Positions 1 to 7,437 of a DNA stretch of 64,000 bases are shown here, one piece after another. Position 1 is the first letter of the stretch; the number at the start of each line of letters is the position of its first letter. A program made the translations under genes and the position numbers. This DNA comes from Allobosea caraganae. GTDB taxonomy: Bacteria > Pseudomonadota > Alphaproteobacteria > Rhizobiales > Beijerinckiaceae. Where the stretch lies: positions 1-64,000 of the forward strand of contig NZ_QQTO01000019.1 of the NCBI RefSeq assembly GCF_003351345.1, written 5' to 3'. The notes beneath the pieces were generated by a model. The model saw nothing but the letters and a program-made list of their open reading frames with translations. It did not search any database and was not told where the DNA came from.

Positions 1-123
1 CTGACGGTGGGCGCCGACCTGATCGGCAACAACAACTGGGACGTCAAGCTGCAGTACAGCGCCGATCTCGGCAGCGGCTACCAGTCCCATACCGGCATGG
101 CAAAGCTCAGCTACCGCTTCTGA
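1..123 (+). CDS. Autotransporter beta-domain, C-terminal end (partial)
   Basis: The first 40 codons are open from the window edge to a TGA at 121-123. They encode the last strands of an outer-membrane beta-barrel, ending LSYRF, with the terminal aromatic residue expected of a BAM substrate. The tail (LKLQY.AD.G...SHTG.A.L.Y.F) aligns closely with the last ~37 residues of the giant autotransporter that ends at 40439 (LKLQYNGDFG...SHTGLARLAVRF), so it is probably a paralog. The passenger lies outside the window. Confident as to class, blind as to passenger. Confidence 0.8.
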   Translation: MTVGADLIGNNNWDVKLQYSADLGSGYQSHTGMAKLSYRF

Positions 124-220
124 GCGCAGACCTGGGACGGCATTCCGCGCTGCCCCGGGCGACAGGCGAACATAGGCGCGCGGCGGCACGGAAGAGTTCT
201 GGCCCGCCGCTGGCGCGCTT

Positions 221-1144
221 ATGTTTTGGGGGGACTGGGTGGAACAGATTGCGCTGATCTTCGTGTGCTTGGCCATCGGCGTCGTGCTGCGGTGGTCGGG
301 ACGCCTGCCCGAGAATGCCACCAAGGTCCTCGGCGGCTGGGTGATCAACGTGGCGCTGCCGGCCGCGGCCCTGCGCAGCGTGCATGGGCTGACCATGCAG
401 CCCGACTGGTGGCTTGCGGCGGCTACCCCGTGGATCGGCGTAGCCTTCGCTATCGCGGTGCTCGTCCCGCTTTGCCGAGCGCTCGGATGGTCGCCCCGGC
501 GGACCGGCGCACTGCTGCTCGTCGCCGGTTGGGGCAACACCTCCTTCGTGGGCCTGCCCATGATCGTAGCCTTCGCCGGCTCTCAATGGCTCGGGCTCGG
601 CATCGTCATCGACCTCTTCGGATCCTATCTCGCCCTGTCGACGCTCGGTCTCGCCATCGCCAGCGTCGCGAGCGCGGGGCATTTCGACTGGCGGGCCGTC
701 GCGAAGCGGATCGCGACCTTTCCGCCCTTCATTGCCATCCTCGTGGCCTTTGCCACCAATCACCTCGACCGTCCGGATTGGCTGACCCAGATCTTCGTCG
801 CCTTGGCTGAGACGCTGACGCCCATCGCGTTGGCGGCGGTGGGCTACGCGCTACGGCTCGATCGCCTCTCGGGGCGCCTCGCGGCGCTCGGTGTCGGCCT
901 GGGCTACCGGCTGGCGGCAGCACCGCTCGGCATCCTGTTGATGTACCTCGCGCTGGGACAGGCCGAAGACCCCGTCGCCAAGGTGGCCATGCTGGAGATG
1001 GCCATGCCGCCGATGCTCGGCGCCAGCATCATTGCCATGGATCACGATCTCGAGCCCGACCTCGTCGCGCTGATCATCGGAATTGGTGTGCCTCTGTCCA
1101 TGCTGACGGCGTGGGGCTGGTGGACGCTGATCTCATATATCTGA
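221..1144 (+). CDS. AEC-family (auxin efflux carrier-like) permease
   Basis: 307 residues, almost entirely hydrophobic, with about ten predicted membrane spans and the inverted-repeat look of AEC/BASS-fold transporters. Conserved stretches include WVINVALPAAAL near residue 41 and GWGNTSFVGLPM near 105, the latter resembling the family's substrate-region asparagine motif. Family members export or import small organic acids (malonate, malate) or auxin-like compounds; the substrate here cannot be read from sequence. ATG at 221 has no obvious Shine-Dalgarno. A GTG at 239 in the same frame lies just behind a GGGGGGA run and could be the real start. The gene stands alone, 97 bp after the autotransporter tail. 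Confidence 0.85.
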   Translation: MFWGDWVEQIALIFVCLAIGVVLRWSGRLPENATKVLGGWVINVALPAAALRSVHGLTMQPDWWLAAATPWIGVAFAIAVLVPLCRALGWSPRRTGALLLVAGWGNTSFVGLPMIVAFAGSQWLGLGIVIDLFGSYLALSTLGLAIASVASAGHFDWRAVAKRIATFPPFIAILVAFATNHLDRPDWLTQIFVALAETLTPIALAAVGYALRLDRLSGRLAALGVGLGYRLAAAPLGILLMYLALGQAEDPVAKVAMLEMAMPPMLGASIIAMDHDLEPDLVALIIGIGVPLSMLTAWGWWTLISYI

Positions 1145-1202
1145 CCGAGGCGGCCTATGATGCAGTTCGCGATATCGGCCGAGAGCAAATCTAGGAGAGT
1201 CT

Positions 1203-1313
1203 ATGATCGCGGTGACCCTGATCCTCGGGCTCGATATCCTGGCGCAACGGAAGGCGGTGCCGGCCGTCATCCCGGTGCGCGGAGACCGCCATGATCGAAC
1301 CCGCACTCGCTAG
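1203..1313 (+). CDS. Small ORF overlapping the hydrolase start (possible leader)
   Basis: A 36-codon reading frame beginning MIAVTLILGLDIL has a purine-rich AGGAGAG ahead of its ATG. It ends with TAG inside the first codons of the hydrolase gene (overlap 1291-1313, different frame). This arrangement could couple translation of the hydrolase to this short peptide. No homolog is recognised and the hydrophobic start may be chance, so it is listed as a low-confidence small gene. Confidence 0.25.
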   Translation: MIAVTLILGLDILAQRKAVPAVIPVRGDRHDRTRTR

Positions 1314-2394
1314 GACTATCGAGAGCCGCCGCGGCCCGTCGCGGCGGCTGGTCGTCGCCGGCCCGCTGGCGCTTGCGCTGGCGGGACAGGCCAGAGCGGA
1401 AAGCGTTCCGGCCGCGCCGGTCCTCGCAGGGCGTCAGCTTCCCGCCCGCCTGTTGCCGGTCCCGAACACCGTCAGCCCGGCGCTCCAGGCCCATATCGCC
1501 GCGAGCTATCCGCCGGGCTGGGACGATATCCCGCAAACGCCAACCGCTTGGCGCGAGCTGGCCCAGAAAAGCGCCGCCGCGGTCGCGCCGCATCTGCCGG
1601 CGATCCGTCAGCGGCTGAACGTCAGCGTCGGGCCCGGCCGGATCGCCGGCGTCGATGTCTTCACGGTGACGCCGGCCGAGCTTCCGCCGGAGAACCGCGG
1701 CCGGCTCCTGCTGCATCTCCATGGCGGCGGCTTCGTGCTCTATCCCGGCGAGGCCGGCGCGGGCGAGGCGATGCTGATGGCTGGCTACGGCCGCTTCCGG
1801 GTCGTCTCGGTCGACTACCGCATGGCGCCGGACTTCCCCTTCCCCGCCGCTCTGGAGGATGCGACCGCAGTATGGCGGGCGCTGGCGCAGCAGCACGATC
1901 CGCGCCGCATGGCGGTCTTCGGCAGTTCCGCCGGCGGGGCCCTGACCCTGTCGCTGATCCTGCGTGCGAAGGCTGAAGGACTGCCGCTGCCGGCCGCGAT
2001 CGCGCCTGGCACGCCTTGGGCCGATCTTGCTGCCAAGGGCGACACGATCGCAGCCAATGCCTTCGTCGACAACGTTCTGGTTTCGAATACGGGCTGGGCT
2101 GGCGTGGCCGCCACGCTCTATGCCGCCGGGCACGATCTGTCAGACCCGCTGCTCTCGCCCGTCAATGGCGATTTCAGCGGGTTTCCGCCCGCAATCCTGA
2201 CGTCGGGAACCCGAGACCTTCTGCTCAGCGATACCGTGCGCATCCATCGCAGGCTGCGCCGGGCCGGTGTCGAGGCCGCGCTGCAGGTCTTCGAAGGCCA
2301 AAGTCATGCACAGTTCCTGGCGCCCTTCGTCCCCGAGACCGAAGAGGCCTTCAGCGAGATCGCCCGCTTCCTCGATCGCCATCTCGCGAACTAG
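1291..2394 (+). CDS. Secreted alpha/beta hydrolase (HSL-type esterase)
   Basis: 367 residues. The N-terminus carries two arginine pairs followed by a hydrophobic run and ARA, compatible with Tat or Sec export. The core is an alpha/beta-hydrolase of the hormone-sensitive-lipase type: oxyanion HGGG at residues 144-147, DYRMAP near 174, nucleophile elbow GSSAG with the serine at 213, acid in GTRDLL and histidine in GQSHAQF near the end. It probably hydrolyses short acyl esters in the periplasm. The stop codon TAG at 2392-2394 is part of the CTAG target duplication of the insertion sequence that follows. The copy on the far side shows the pre-insertion site also read TAG, so the protein end is unaltered. 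Confidence 0.85.
   Translation: MIEPALARTIESRRGPSRRLVVAGPLALALAGQARAESVPAAPVLAGRQLPARLLPVPNTVSPALQAHIAASYPPGWDDIPQTPTAWRELAQKSAAAVAPHLPAIRQRLNVSVGPGRIAGVDVFTVTPAELPPENRGRLLLHLHGGGFVLYPGEAGAGEAMLMAGYGRFRVVSVDYRMAPDFPFPAALEDATAVWRALAQQHDPRRMAVFGSSAGGALTLSLILRAKAEGLPLPAAIAPGTPWADLAAKGDTIAANAFVDNVLVSNTGWAGVAATLYAAGHDLSDPLLSPVNGDFSGFPPAILTSGTRDLLLSDTVRIHRRLRRAGVEAALQVFEGQSHAQFLAPFVPETEEAFSEIARFLDRHLAN
2391..2394. repeat. Target-site duplication CTAG, left copy
   Basis: CTAG directly abuts the left terminal inverted repeat of the insertion sequence and recurs at 3236-3239. CTAG/YTAR duplications are typical of IS5-family elements. Three of its bases are the stop codon of the hydrolase. Confidence 0.75.
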
Positions 2395-2403
2395 GCTCGA
2401 GAC

Positions 2404-3167
2404 TCAATTGGCCCACCCTGTAATGGCGGCAGCGATGCAGACGGCTGAGAGGAAGATGTCGGCGCGCTTGTCGTAGCGCGTTGCGATGCGCCGGAAGTCC
2501 TTGAGCCTGCAGAACATGCGCTCGATGAGATTGCGGGCACGATAGGCGTTGCGGTCGTAGGCGTGCGGGTTCTTGCGCGTCGGATTGGGCGGTATGACGG
2601 GTTCAGCGCCCCGTTCGACGAGCCAGTTGCGCAGGCTGGCGGCGTCGTAGGCTCGGTCCGCGAGCAACTTGCGACTGGGTTGGCGGATGGCGAGCAGGGC
2701 CCTGGCGCCGGCGAGGTCATGAGCGTTTCCTGGCGTCAGGACGAAGGCGACGGGGCGCCCGCAATCATCGCTCAGCGCGTGGATCTTGGTGGTCCGCCCG
2801 CCGCGCGAGGTGCCAATGGCATGATGATGAGCCCCCCTTTCGCGCCGGCCGCCGAGCGATGCGCCTTGATGTGGGTGGAATCAACCGCGCCGGTGAACAC
2901 GCCGGTCGAACCGGTCAGGGCATAGAAGACCCGTTCCCACACACCCTGTCGGCTCCAGCGGTTCCAGCGATTGTAGATCGTGGTGGAGGGGCCGTAGACG
3001 GCCGGGCAGTCCTTCCAGCGGCCGCCCGAGCGCAGCATGTGCATGATGCCCGAGATCACGCGGCGATCATCGACACGCCGTGCTCCCCGTCGCCCCTGGG
3101 GCAGATGTGGCTCGATCGCCTCCCACTCCGCATCCGAAAGCCAGTACACTTCGCGTTTCTTCGCCAT
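2404..3167 (-). CDS. IS5-family DDE transposase, expressed by programmed -1 frameshift
   Basis: The upstream frame starts at 3167 (MAKKREVYWLSDAEWEAIEP), with GGAGGT seven bases upstream. It carries the first catalytic aspartate in GAVDSTHIKAHRS. The downstream frame, entered near 2835, reads through GTSRGGRTTKIHAL, LLADRAYDA (second aspartate) and NLIERMFCRLKDFRR (glutamate), ending at 2404. A slippery A3G6 run joins the two frames, as in other IS427 relatives, so I read one fusion transposase of about 250 residues. An alternative start at 3188 has no ribosome site. Confidence 0.88.
2831..2840 (-). other. Slippery sequence for transposase frameshifting
   Basis: On the minus strand the run is AAAGGGGGGC, at the exact point where the two transposase frames must be joined. 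A -1 shift on A.AAG.GGG gives an uninterrupted transposase (AKGGAHHHAIGTSRGG). This is inferred from frame continuity only. Confidence 0.7.
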
Positions 3168-3235
3168 CCGAACACCTCCGGACAGCAAAGGAATCAGAAC
3201 GCTCGAAGACCGGCAACATCAATTGGGTTTCGAGC

Positions 3236-3239
3236 CTAG
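3236..3239. repeat. Target-site duplication CTAG, right copy
   Basis: Identical to 2391-2394. It marks the outer edge of the insertion. The sequence beyond it (ACGAGCCC) is the original continuation of the hydrolase 3' region. Confidence 0.75.
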
Positions 3240-3334
3240 ACGAGCCCGCATGCGAAAGGCGACGCTCCATGGAGCGCCGCCTCACGTTCGATTCAATTGG
3301 CCGTCTCGATCCGGCGCGCGATCCGGCCCCGCCG

Positions 3335-3655
3335 CTAGCCATTCCGGCTCGGAGCCGCCAGCAGGCGGTGGCTGCGGCGCGCCGCAACGTCGCGGGCAAG
3401 CATCTCGGTCGGGTCTTCCGTCAGCGACAGGCCGCGCGCGCGGTAGATGTCGGCGGGGGTCAGCCCGATATCGCGCAACTGCGCGTGGTCCATCTCCGCG
3501 AGGCGGGCGAGGGCGCGGCGGTTGCTGATCGCCCGCAGCAGCCCAGCGATCCGTGCGGTCAGCGCCGAAGCTGCCTTGCCCGACCTGTCGAGAAAGCGCT
3601 CGGCGCCTGATTGAAAGTTCGTGGTGACCGATGCGGTGGTGTGAACAAGCGGCAT
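3335..3655 (-). CDS. DUF1127 domain protein (YjiS-like)
   Basis: 106 residues from ATG at 3655, preceded by GGGAGG five bases away. The C-terminal half has the DUF1127 signature: RRALARLAEMDHAQLRDIGL followed by TPADI, a helix pair rich in arginine. Small DUF1127 proteins in Rhizobiales are linked to phosphate/carbon metabolism and small-RNA interaction, but this longer version has an extra ~50-residue N-terminus (MPLVHTTASVTTNFQSG...) and its role is unknown. Monocistronic. A GC-rich palindrome around GCTCCATGGAGC near 3267-3278, downstream of its stop, could act as a terminator. Confidence 0.75.
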   Translation of the reverse strand: MPLVHTTASVTTNFQSGAERFLDRSGKAASALTARIAGLLRAISNRRALARLAEMDHAQLRDIGLTPADIYRARGLSLTEDPTEMLARDVAARRSHRLLAAPSRNG

Positions 3656-4121
3656 GATGGCCTCCCTGTTTCGATGAGTGACCGGCTGCCGGGGATCGGC
3701 GGCCAGTCGCATCTCATGGAGGCGTTATGGGCGGGGCGAGCCTGGACGGCTTGCCGGATTTCTCAGGGATTGTTCGCGGTTTTTGCGATTCTGACGTTGC
3801 GCTTCTCGAAAAACGTCCCATTCGCGGCAGGGCCGGCCCATTCCGGACGGACTTGTCGGCGAGGTCCGCCGGATCGTCGCGGGCTCGAAAAGACGACGGG
3901 CCAAGGCACTGAATAATCGCATGCTCCGCCACGGAGCTCGGCAGGATTGCCAGCCCCGATCGCGCGACGCCGCCAGCCAAGCGAATTGCAAAAAACAATA
4001 AGCCGCATCGCAAAGGCCGGAGAGCCCGGACGGCTGCGATGTTGGAAAACAGCTCCTGAAACAAAGACCGGTCCGTGAGAGCCGGTGAGGGCGGCAAAGG
4101 CGGCTGGTCGCCATTGCAGTC
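3656..4121. other. Gene-free stretch between DUF1127 and the type I secretion locus
   Basis: Several open frames exist on the minus strand, but none has a ribosome site, a domain or sensible codon use. A short A-rich tract (around 3989-4003) is the only AT-rich patch and may hold the promoter of the secretion operon. Nothing else is recognised. Confidence 0.4.
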
Positions 4122-5936
4122 GTGAAACATCGATCAGCTTCGGGGATGCACATCATGAAGGCTAAAGCCCCTCTGCAAAAGTCCGGTCCAGAAGCAGCCG
4201 GCGAGCTTTCGAACATCATGAAGACGTTCCGGGGCGCCTTTGCCGGCGTGGGCCTGTTCAGCGGGGTGAGCAACATCCTGATGCTGACTGGCCCATTCTT
4301 CATGCTCGAGATTTACGACCGCGTGCTGCCCAGCCGCAGCGTGCCGACCCTGGTGCTGCTCGCCGTCTTCGTGGCCGTGCTCTATGCGGCGCAGGGCGTC
4401 ATCGAGTGGATCCGGGGCCGTGTTCTGGCGCGCATCGGCGTTGGTCTCGACGAGGCGCTGAGCCGGCGCGTGCACCAGATCCTGGTGCGTCTGTCGCTGC
4501 GGCGCGGCTCCGGCGAGGGCATGGAGCCGGTCCGGGACGTCGATGCGATCCGCTCGTTCCTGTCCGGTCTCGGGCCGACGGCGCTGTTCGATCTGCCTTG
4601 GATCCCGCTCTATATCGGCATCGTCTTCCTCTTCCATTGGATGCTGGGCGTGACCGCGCTGGGCGGCGCGTTGCTGCTCGTCGCGCTGACGCTGGTTGCC
4701 GAGAACCGCACCTGGGACCCCATGGTCAAAGCCGCCAGGAGCGCGGATATCCGTGCCTCGCAGGCCGCCGCCAGCCGCCGCAATGCCGAAGTGCTGACCG
4801 CCATGGGTTTTGGCGGTCGCATGGCCGAGCGTTGGGACAGCAACAACCGCGACTTCGTCGCCAGCCAACTCGCGGTCAGCGACATTGCCGGCGGCTTCGG
4901 CAATCTCACCAAGGTGCTGCGCTTCATGCTGCAATCCGCCGTACTCGGCATCGGCGCATGGTTGGTGATCCGGCAAGAGGTGACGGCCGGCGTGATCATC
5001 GCGGCCTCGATCCTCACCGCCCGGGCGCTCGCGCCGGTCGATCTCGCCATCGCCCATTGGAAGAGCTTCGTGGCGGCGCGTCAGGGCTGGAGCCGGCTCG
5101 AAAAACTGCTCTCCGCACTCCCTGAGGCTGGCGGACGAACCGAGCTGCCGGCTCCCGCCACCAGTCTTTCGGTGGAGAACATGAGCGTGATGACGCCGAC
5201 GGACAGCCGCTTGATCCTCCACAACGTGAGCTTCTCGCTGCAGGCGGGCCAGGGTCTTGGCGTCATCGGCCCCAGCGCCTCGGGCAAGTCCTCGCTGGCG
5301 CGTGCCCTCGTCGGCGTCTGGCCGGCGGTCCGCGGTGACGTTCGCCTGGATGGCGCGGCGCTCGAGCAATGGTCGGACGACGCCCGCGGCCGGCATGTCG
5401 GCTACCTGCCGCAGGACGTGGAGCTCTTCGATGGAACCGTCGCCGAGAACATTGCCCGCTTCGAGGCGAATGCGCCGGCCGATGCGATCATTGCCGCGGC
5501 ACGCACGGCCGGCGTCCACGATCTCATCGTCAATTTGCGCGACGGCTACGAGACCCGGCTTGGCGAGAACGGCGCGGCGCTGTCGGCCGGCCAGCAGCAA
5601 CGCATCGCGCTTGCCCGCGCACTCTATCGCGATCCGTTCCTGGTGGTGCTGGACGAGCCCAACTCCAATCTCGACGCTGAAGGCGAAGCGGCCCTCACCG
5701 ACGCGATAGGCGCAGTCAGGGCACGCAACGGCATCGTGGTGGTGATCGCCCACAGGCCGAGCGCGCTTGCCGCGACCGACACGATCCTCGTCATGCGGCA
5801 GGGCCGCGTGGAGAAAATCGCCCCCAAGGACGAGGTCATGCGGACGCTGGTGCGCGTTGCAAACGCCGGTGCACTGGCCGCGCCTGGCGTCACGCCAAAG
5901 GCCGAACGGCAGGGACAATCAGGAGAGGCAAGATGA
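4122..5936 (+). CDS. Type I secretion ABC transporter (PrtD-type permease/ATPase)
   Basis: 604 residues. The N-terminal half is the exporter membrane domain (SGVSNILMLTGPFFMLEIYD near residue 45, then DLPWIPLYIGIVF). It lacks a C39 peptidase-like domain and so is of the PrtD/AprD group. The ATPase half has Walker A GPSASGKSS (about 383-391), signature LSAGQQQ (487), Walker B VVLDEP with D511/E512 and H-loop IAHRP. It energises export of RTX proteins straight to the outside. A GTG start at 4122 is used here; ATG at 4146 or 4155 is possible. The stop overlaps the next gene (ATGA), so the two are translationally coupled. No TolC-type outer-membrane gene is nearby. Confidence 0.92.
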   Translation: MKHRSASGMHIMKAKAPLQKSGPEAAGELSNIMKTFRGAFAGVGLFSGVSNILMLTGPFFMLEIYDRVLPSRSVPTLVLLAVFVAVLYAAQGVIEWIRGRVLARIGVGLDEALSRRVHQILVRLSLRRGSGEGMEPVRDVDAIRSFLSGLGPTALFDLPWIPLYIGIVFLFHWMLGVTALGGALLLVALTLVAENRTWDPMVKAARSADIRASQAAASRRNAEVLTAMGFGGRMAERWDSNNRDFVASQLAVSDIAGGFGNLTKVLRFMLQSAVLGIGAWLVIRQEVTAGVIIAASILTARALAPVDLAIAHWKSFVAARQGWSRLEKLLSALPEAGGRTELPAPATSLSVENMSVMTPTDSRLILHNVSFSLQAGQGLGVIGPSASGKSSLARALVGVWPAVRGDVRLDGAALEQWSDDARGRHVGYLPQDVELFDGTVAENIARFEANAPADAIIAAARTAGVHDLIVNLRDGYETRLGENGAALSAGQQQRIALARALYRDPFLVVLDEPNSNLDAEGEAALTDAIGAVRARNGIVVVIAHRPSALAATDTILVMRQGRVEKIAPKDEVMRTLVRVANAGALAAPGVTPKAERQGQSGEAR

Positions 5937-7285
5937 CCGTGCAGAACGATGGATTGCGGAACGATGGAGTGAACGAGCCGCAGGTCAAGACCGCCGCAGG
6001 CCTTGCGATATCGCGGCACCTGAAAGCCGGCGTGGGCCTCGTCGCGCTGCTGGTCTTCGGCGTGGGCGGTTGGGCGGCGAATGCCGATATTGCCGGCGCG
6101 GTGATCGCACCTGGGGTGCTGGTGGTCGATTCCAACGTCAAGAAGGTGCAGCACCCGACCGGCGGCGTCGTCGGCGAACTCTGGGTCCGCAACGGTGACC
6201 GGGTCGAAGCGGGCAAGGTCCTGCTCCGGCTGGAAGACACGGTCACGCGTGCCAACCTCGCCATGATCACCGGCGAGCTGGATGGGCTGTTTGCCCGCAA
6301 GGCAAAGCTCGAGGCCGAGCGGGACGGCGCCGCGACCGTCGCCGTGCCCGCGGAACTCTCGGGGCGGCTTCACGAAGCCGAAGTCCGACGCGCCATCGAC
6401 GGTGAGCGGCGCTTGTTCGAAATGCGCCTTGCCGCGCGTGAAGGACAGAAGGCGCAGCTCACCCAGCGGATAGCGCAGCTCAAGCAGGAGATCGAAGGAA
6501 ACCTCGTTCAGGAGAGCGCCAACGCCAAGGAATTGGCCCTGGCGCTTGAGGAGTTCGAGAGCACGCGCGCGCTCTGGGAGCAGAAGCTGATGCCGATCGC
6601 GCGCTATACGGAGCTGCAGCGCCAGCTGGCGCGACTCGAGGGAGCCAAGGGGCAACTGGCTGCGGCGACGGCCCGGTTGAACGGGCAGACCTCCGAGATC
6701 GGGCTGCAGATCAATCAGATCGATCATGACCTCGCAAGCGAGGTCAGTCGAGAACTGCGGGTAGCAGATGGCCGGATCGGCGAGCTGCGCGAGCGCCGAA
6801 TCGCGGCTGAGGATACTCTTCAACGCATCGACGTCCGGGCGCCGCAATCGGGCACGGTACACGAATCGACTGTGCACACGGTCGGCGAGGTCATCAGTCC
6901 CATGGGCCAGCCGATCATGCTGATCGTGCCGGACGCCGACAGCTTGACGGCACAGGTTCAGGTGCAGCCGCAGGACATCGACCAGATCAGGGAAGGTGAG
7001 ACGGCGATTCTGCGCTTCTCGGCCTTCAGCCAGCGCTCAACGCCGGAAGTCTCCGGCACGGTGAGCCAGATCTCCGCGAATGTCAGTCGCGATCCGGCTA
7101 CCGGCCAGGATTTCTACACGGTCCGGATCAAGGTCCCCGATTCCGAAATCAAACGCCTCGGAGAGATACGGCTCGTCCCGGGCATGCCGGTCGAGGCTTT
7201 CATGCAGACCGGTGAACGCACCGTTCTCTCCTACATCGCCAAGCCCATCGCCGATCAGGTCGAGCGGGCGTTCAGAGAGCACTGA
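5933..7285 (+). CDS. Type I secretion membrane fusion protein (HlyD/PrtE family)
   Basis: 450 residues. A short cytoplasmic N-terminus is followed by one membrane span (about residues 27-48), the lipoyl/barrel-sandwich half PGVLVVDSNVKKVQHPTGGV, a long coiled-coil region (about 100-260, rich in Q/E/L heptads), the second lipoyl half DVRAPQSGTVHE and a beta-barrel ending near the C-terminus. It bridges the ABC transporter to an outer-membrane channel. It overlaps the transporter gene by four bases. Followed after 152 bp by the first RTX gene, its likely cargo. Confidence 0.92.
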   Translation: MTVQNDGLRNDGVNEPQVKTAAGLAISRHLKAGVGLVALLVFGVGGWAANADIAGAVIAPGVLVVDSNVKKVQHPTGGVVGELWVRNGDRVEAGKVLLRLEDTVTRANLAMITGELDGLFARKAKLEAERDGAATVAVPAELSGRLHEAEVRRAIDGERRLFEMRLAAREGQKAQLTQRIAQLKQEIEGNLVQESANAKELALALEEFESTRALWEQKLMPIARYTELQRQLARLEGAKGQLAAATARLNGQTSEIGLQINQIDHDLASEVSRELRVADGRIGELRERRIAAEDTLQRIDVRAPQSGTVHESTVHTVGEVISPMGQPIMLIVPDADSLTAQVQVQPQDIDQIREGETAILRFSAFSQRSTPEVSGTVSQISANVSRDPATGQDFYTVRIKVPDSEIKRLGEIRLVPGMPVEAFMQTGERTVLSYIAKPIADQVERAFREH

Positions 7286-7437
7286 AGGCGGGTGTCCAAG
7301 ACGGTGCCGATCCCCGCGGCAGCATCGTTGCGGTCGGATCGCGCCAAAAGCTTCGTGAAGAAGATGCGGACGGCCAGATCGTACGAACGATCCGGTTGCT
7401 CGTAGTAGCGGTAAAAGCAATCAGAGAGAGAAATGTC

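Larger units (their letters stand above)
2395..3235 (-). mobile_element. IS5-family insertion sequence (IS427-like), 841 bp, apparently intact
   Basis: Terminal inverted repeats of 16 bp match at 14 positions: left 2395-2410 (GCTCGAGACTCAATTG), right 3220-3235 read in reverse (GCTCGAAACCCAATTG). The element is flanked by CTAG duplications at 2391-2394 and 3236-3239 and encodes one transposase split over two frames. Size, duplication and two-frame transposase fit the IS427 group of IS5. With clean ends and an intact DDE triad it is probably a recent, possibly mobile insertion. Confidence 0.9.

Noticed and set aside
4134..5918. A 594-codon minus-strand frame across the ABC exporter
   Set aside because: It is antisense to a gene with complete ATPase motifs. 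Composition is His/Arg/Gln-rich without any recognisable fold.
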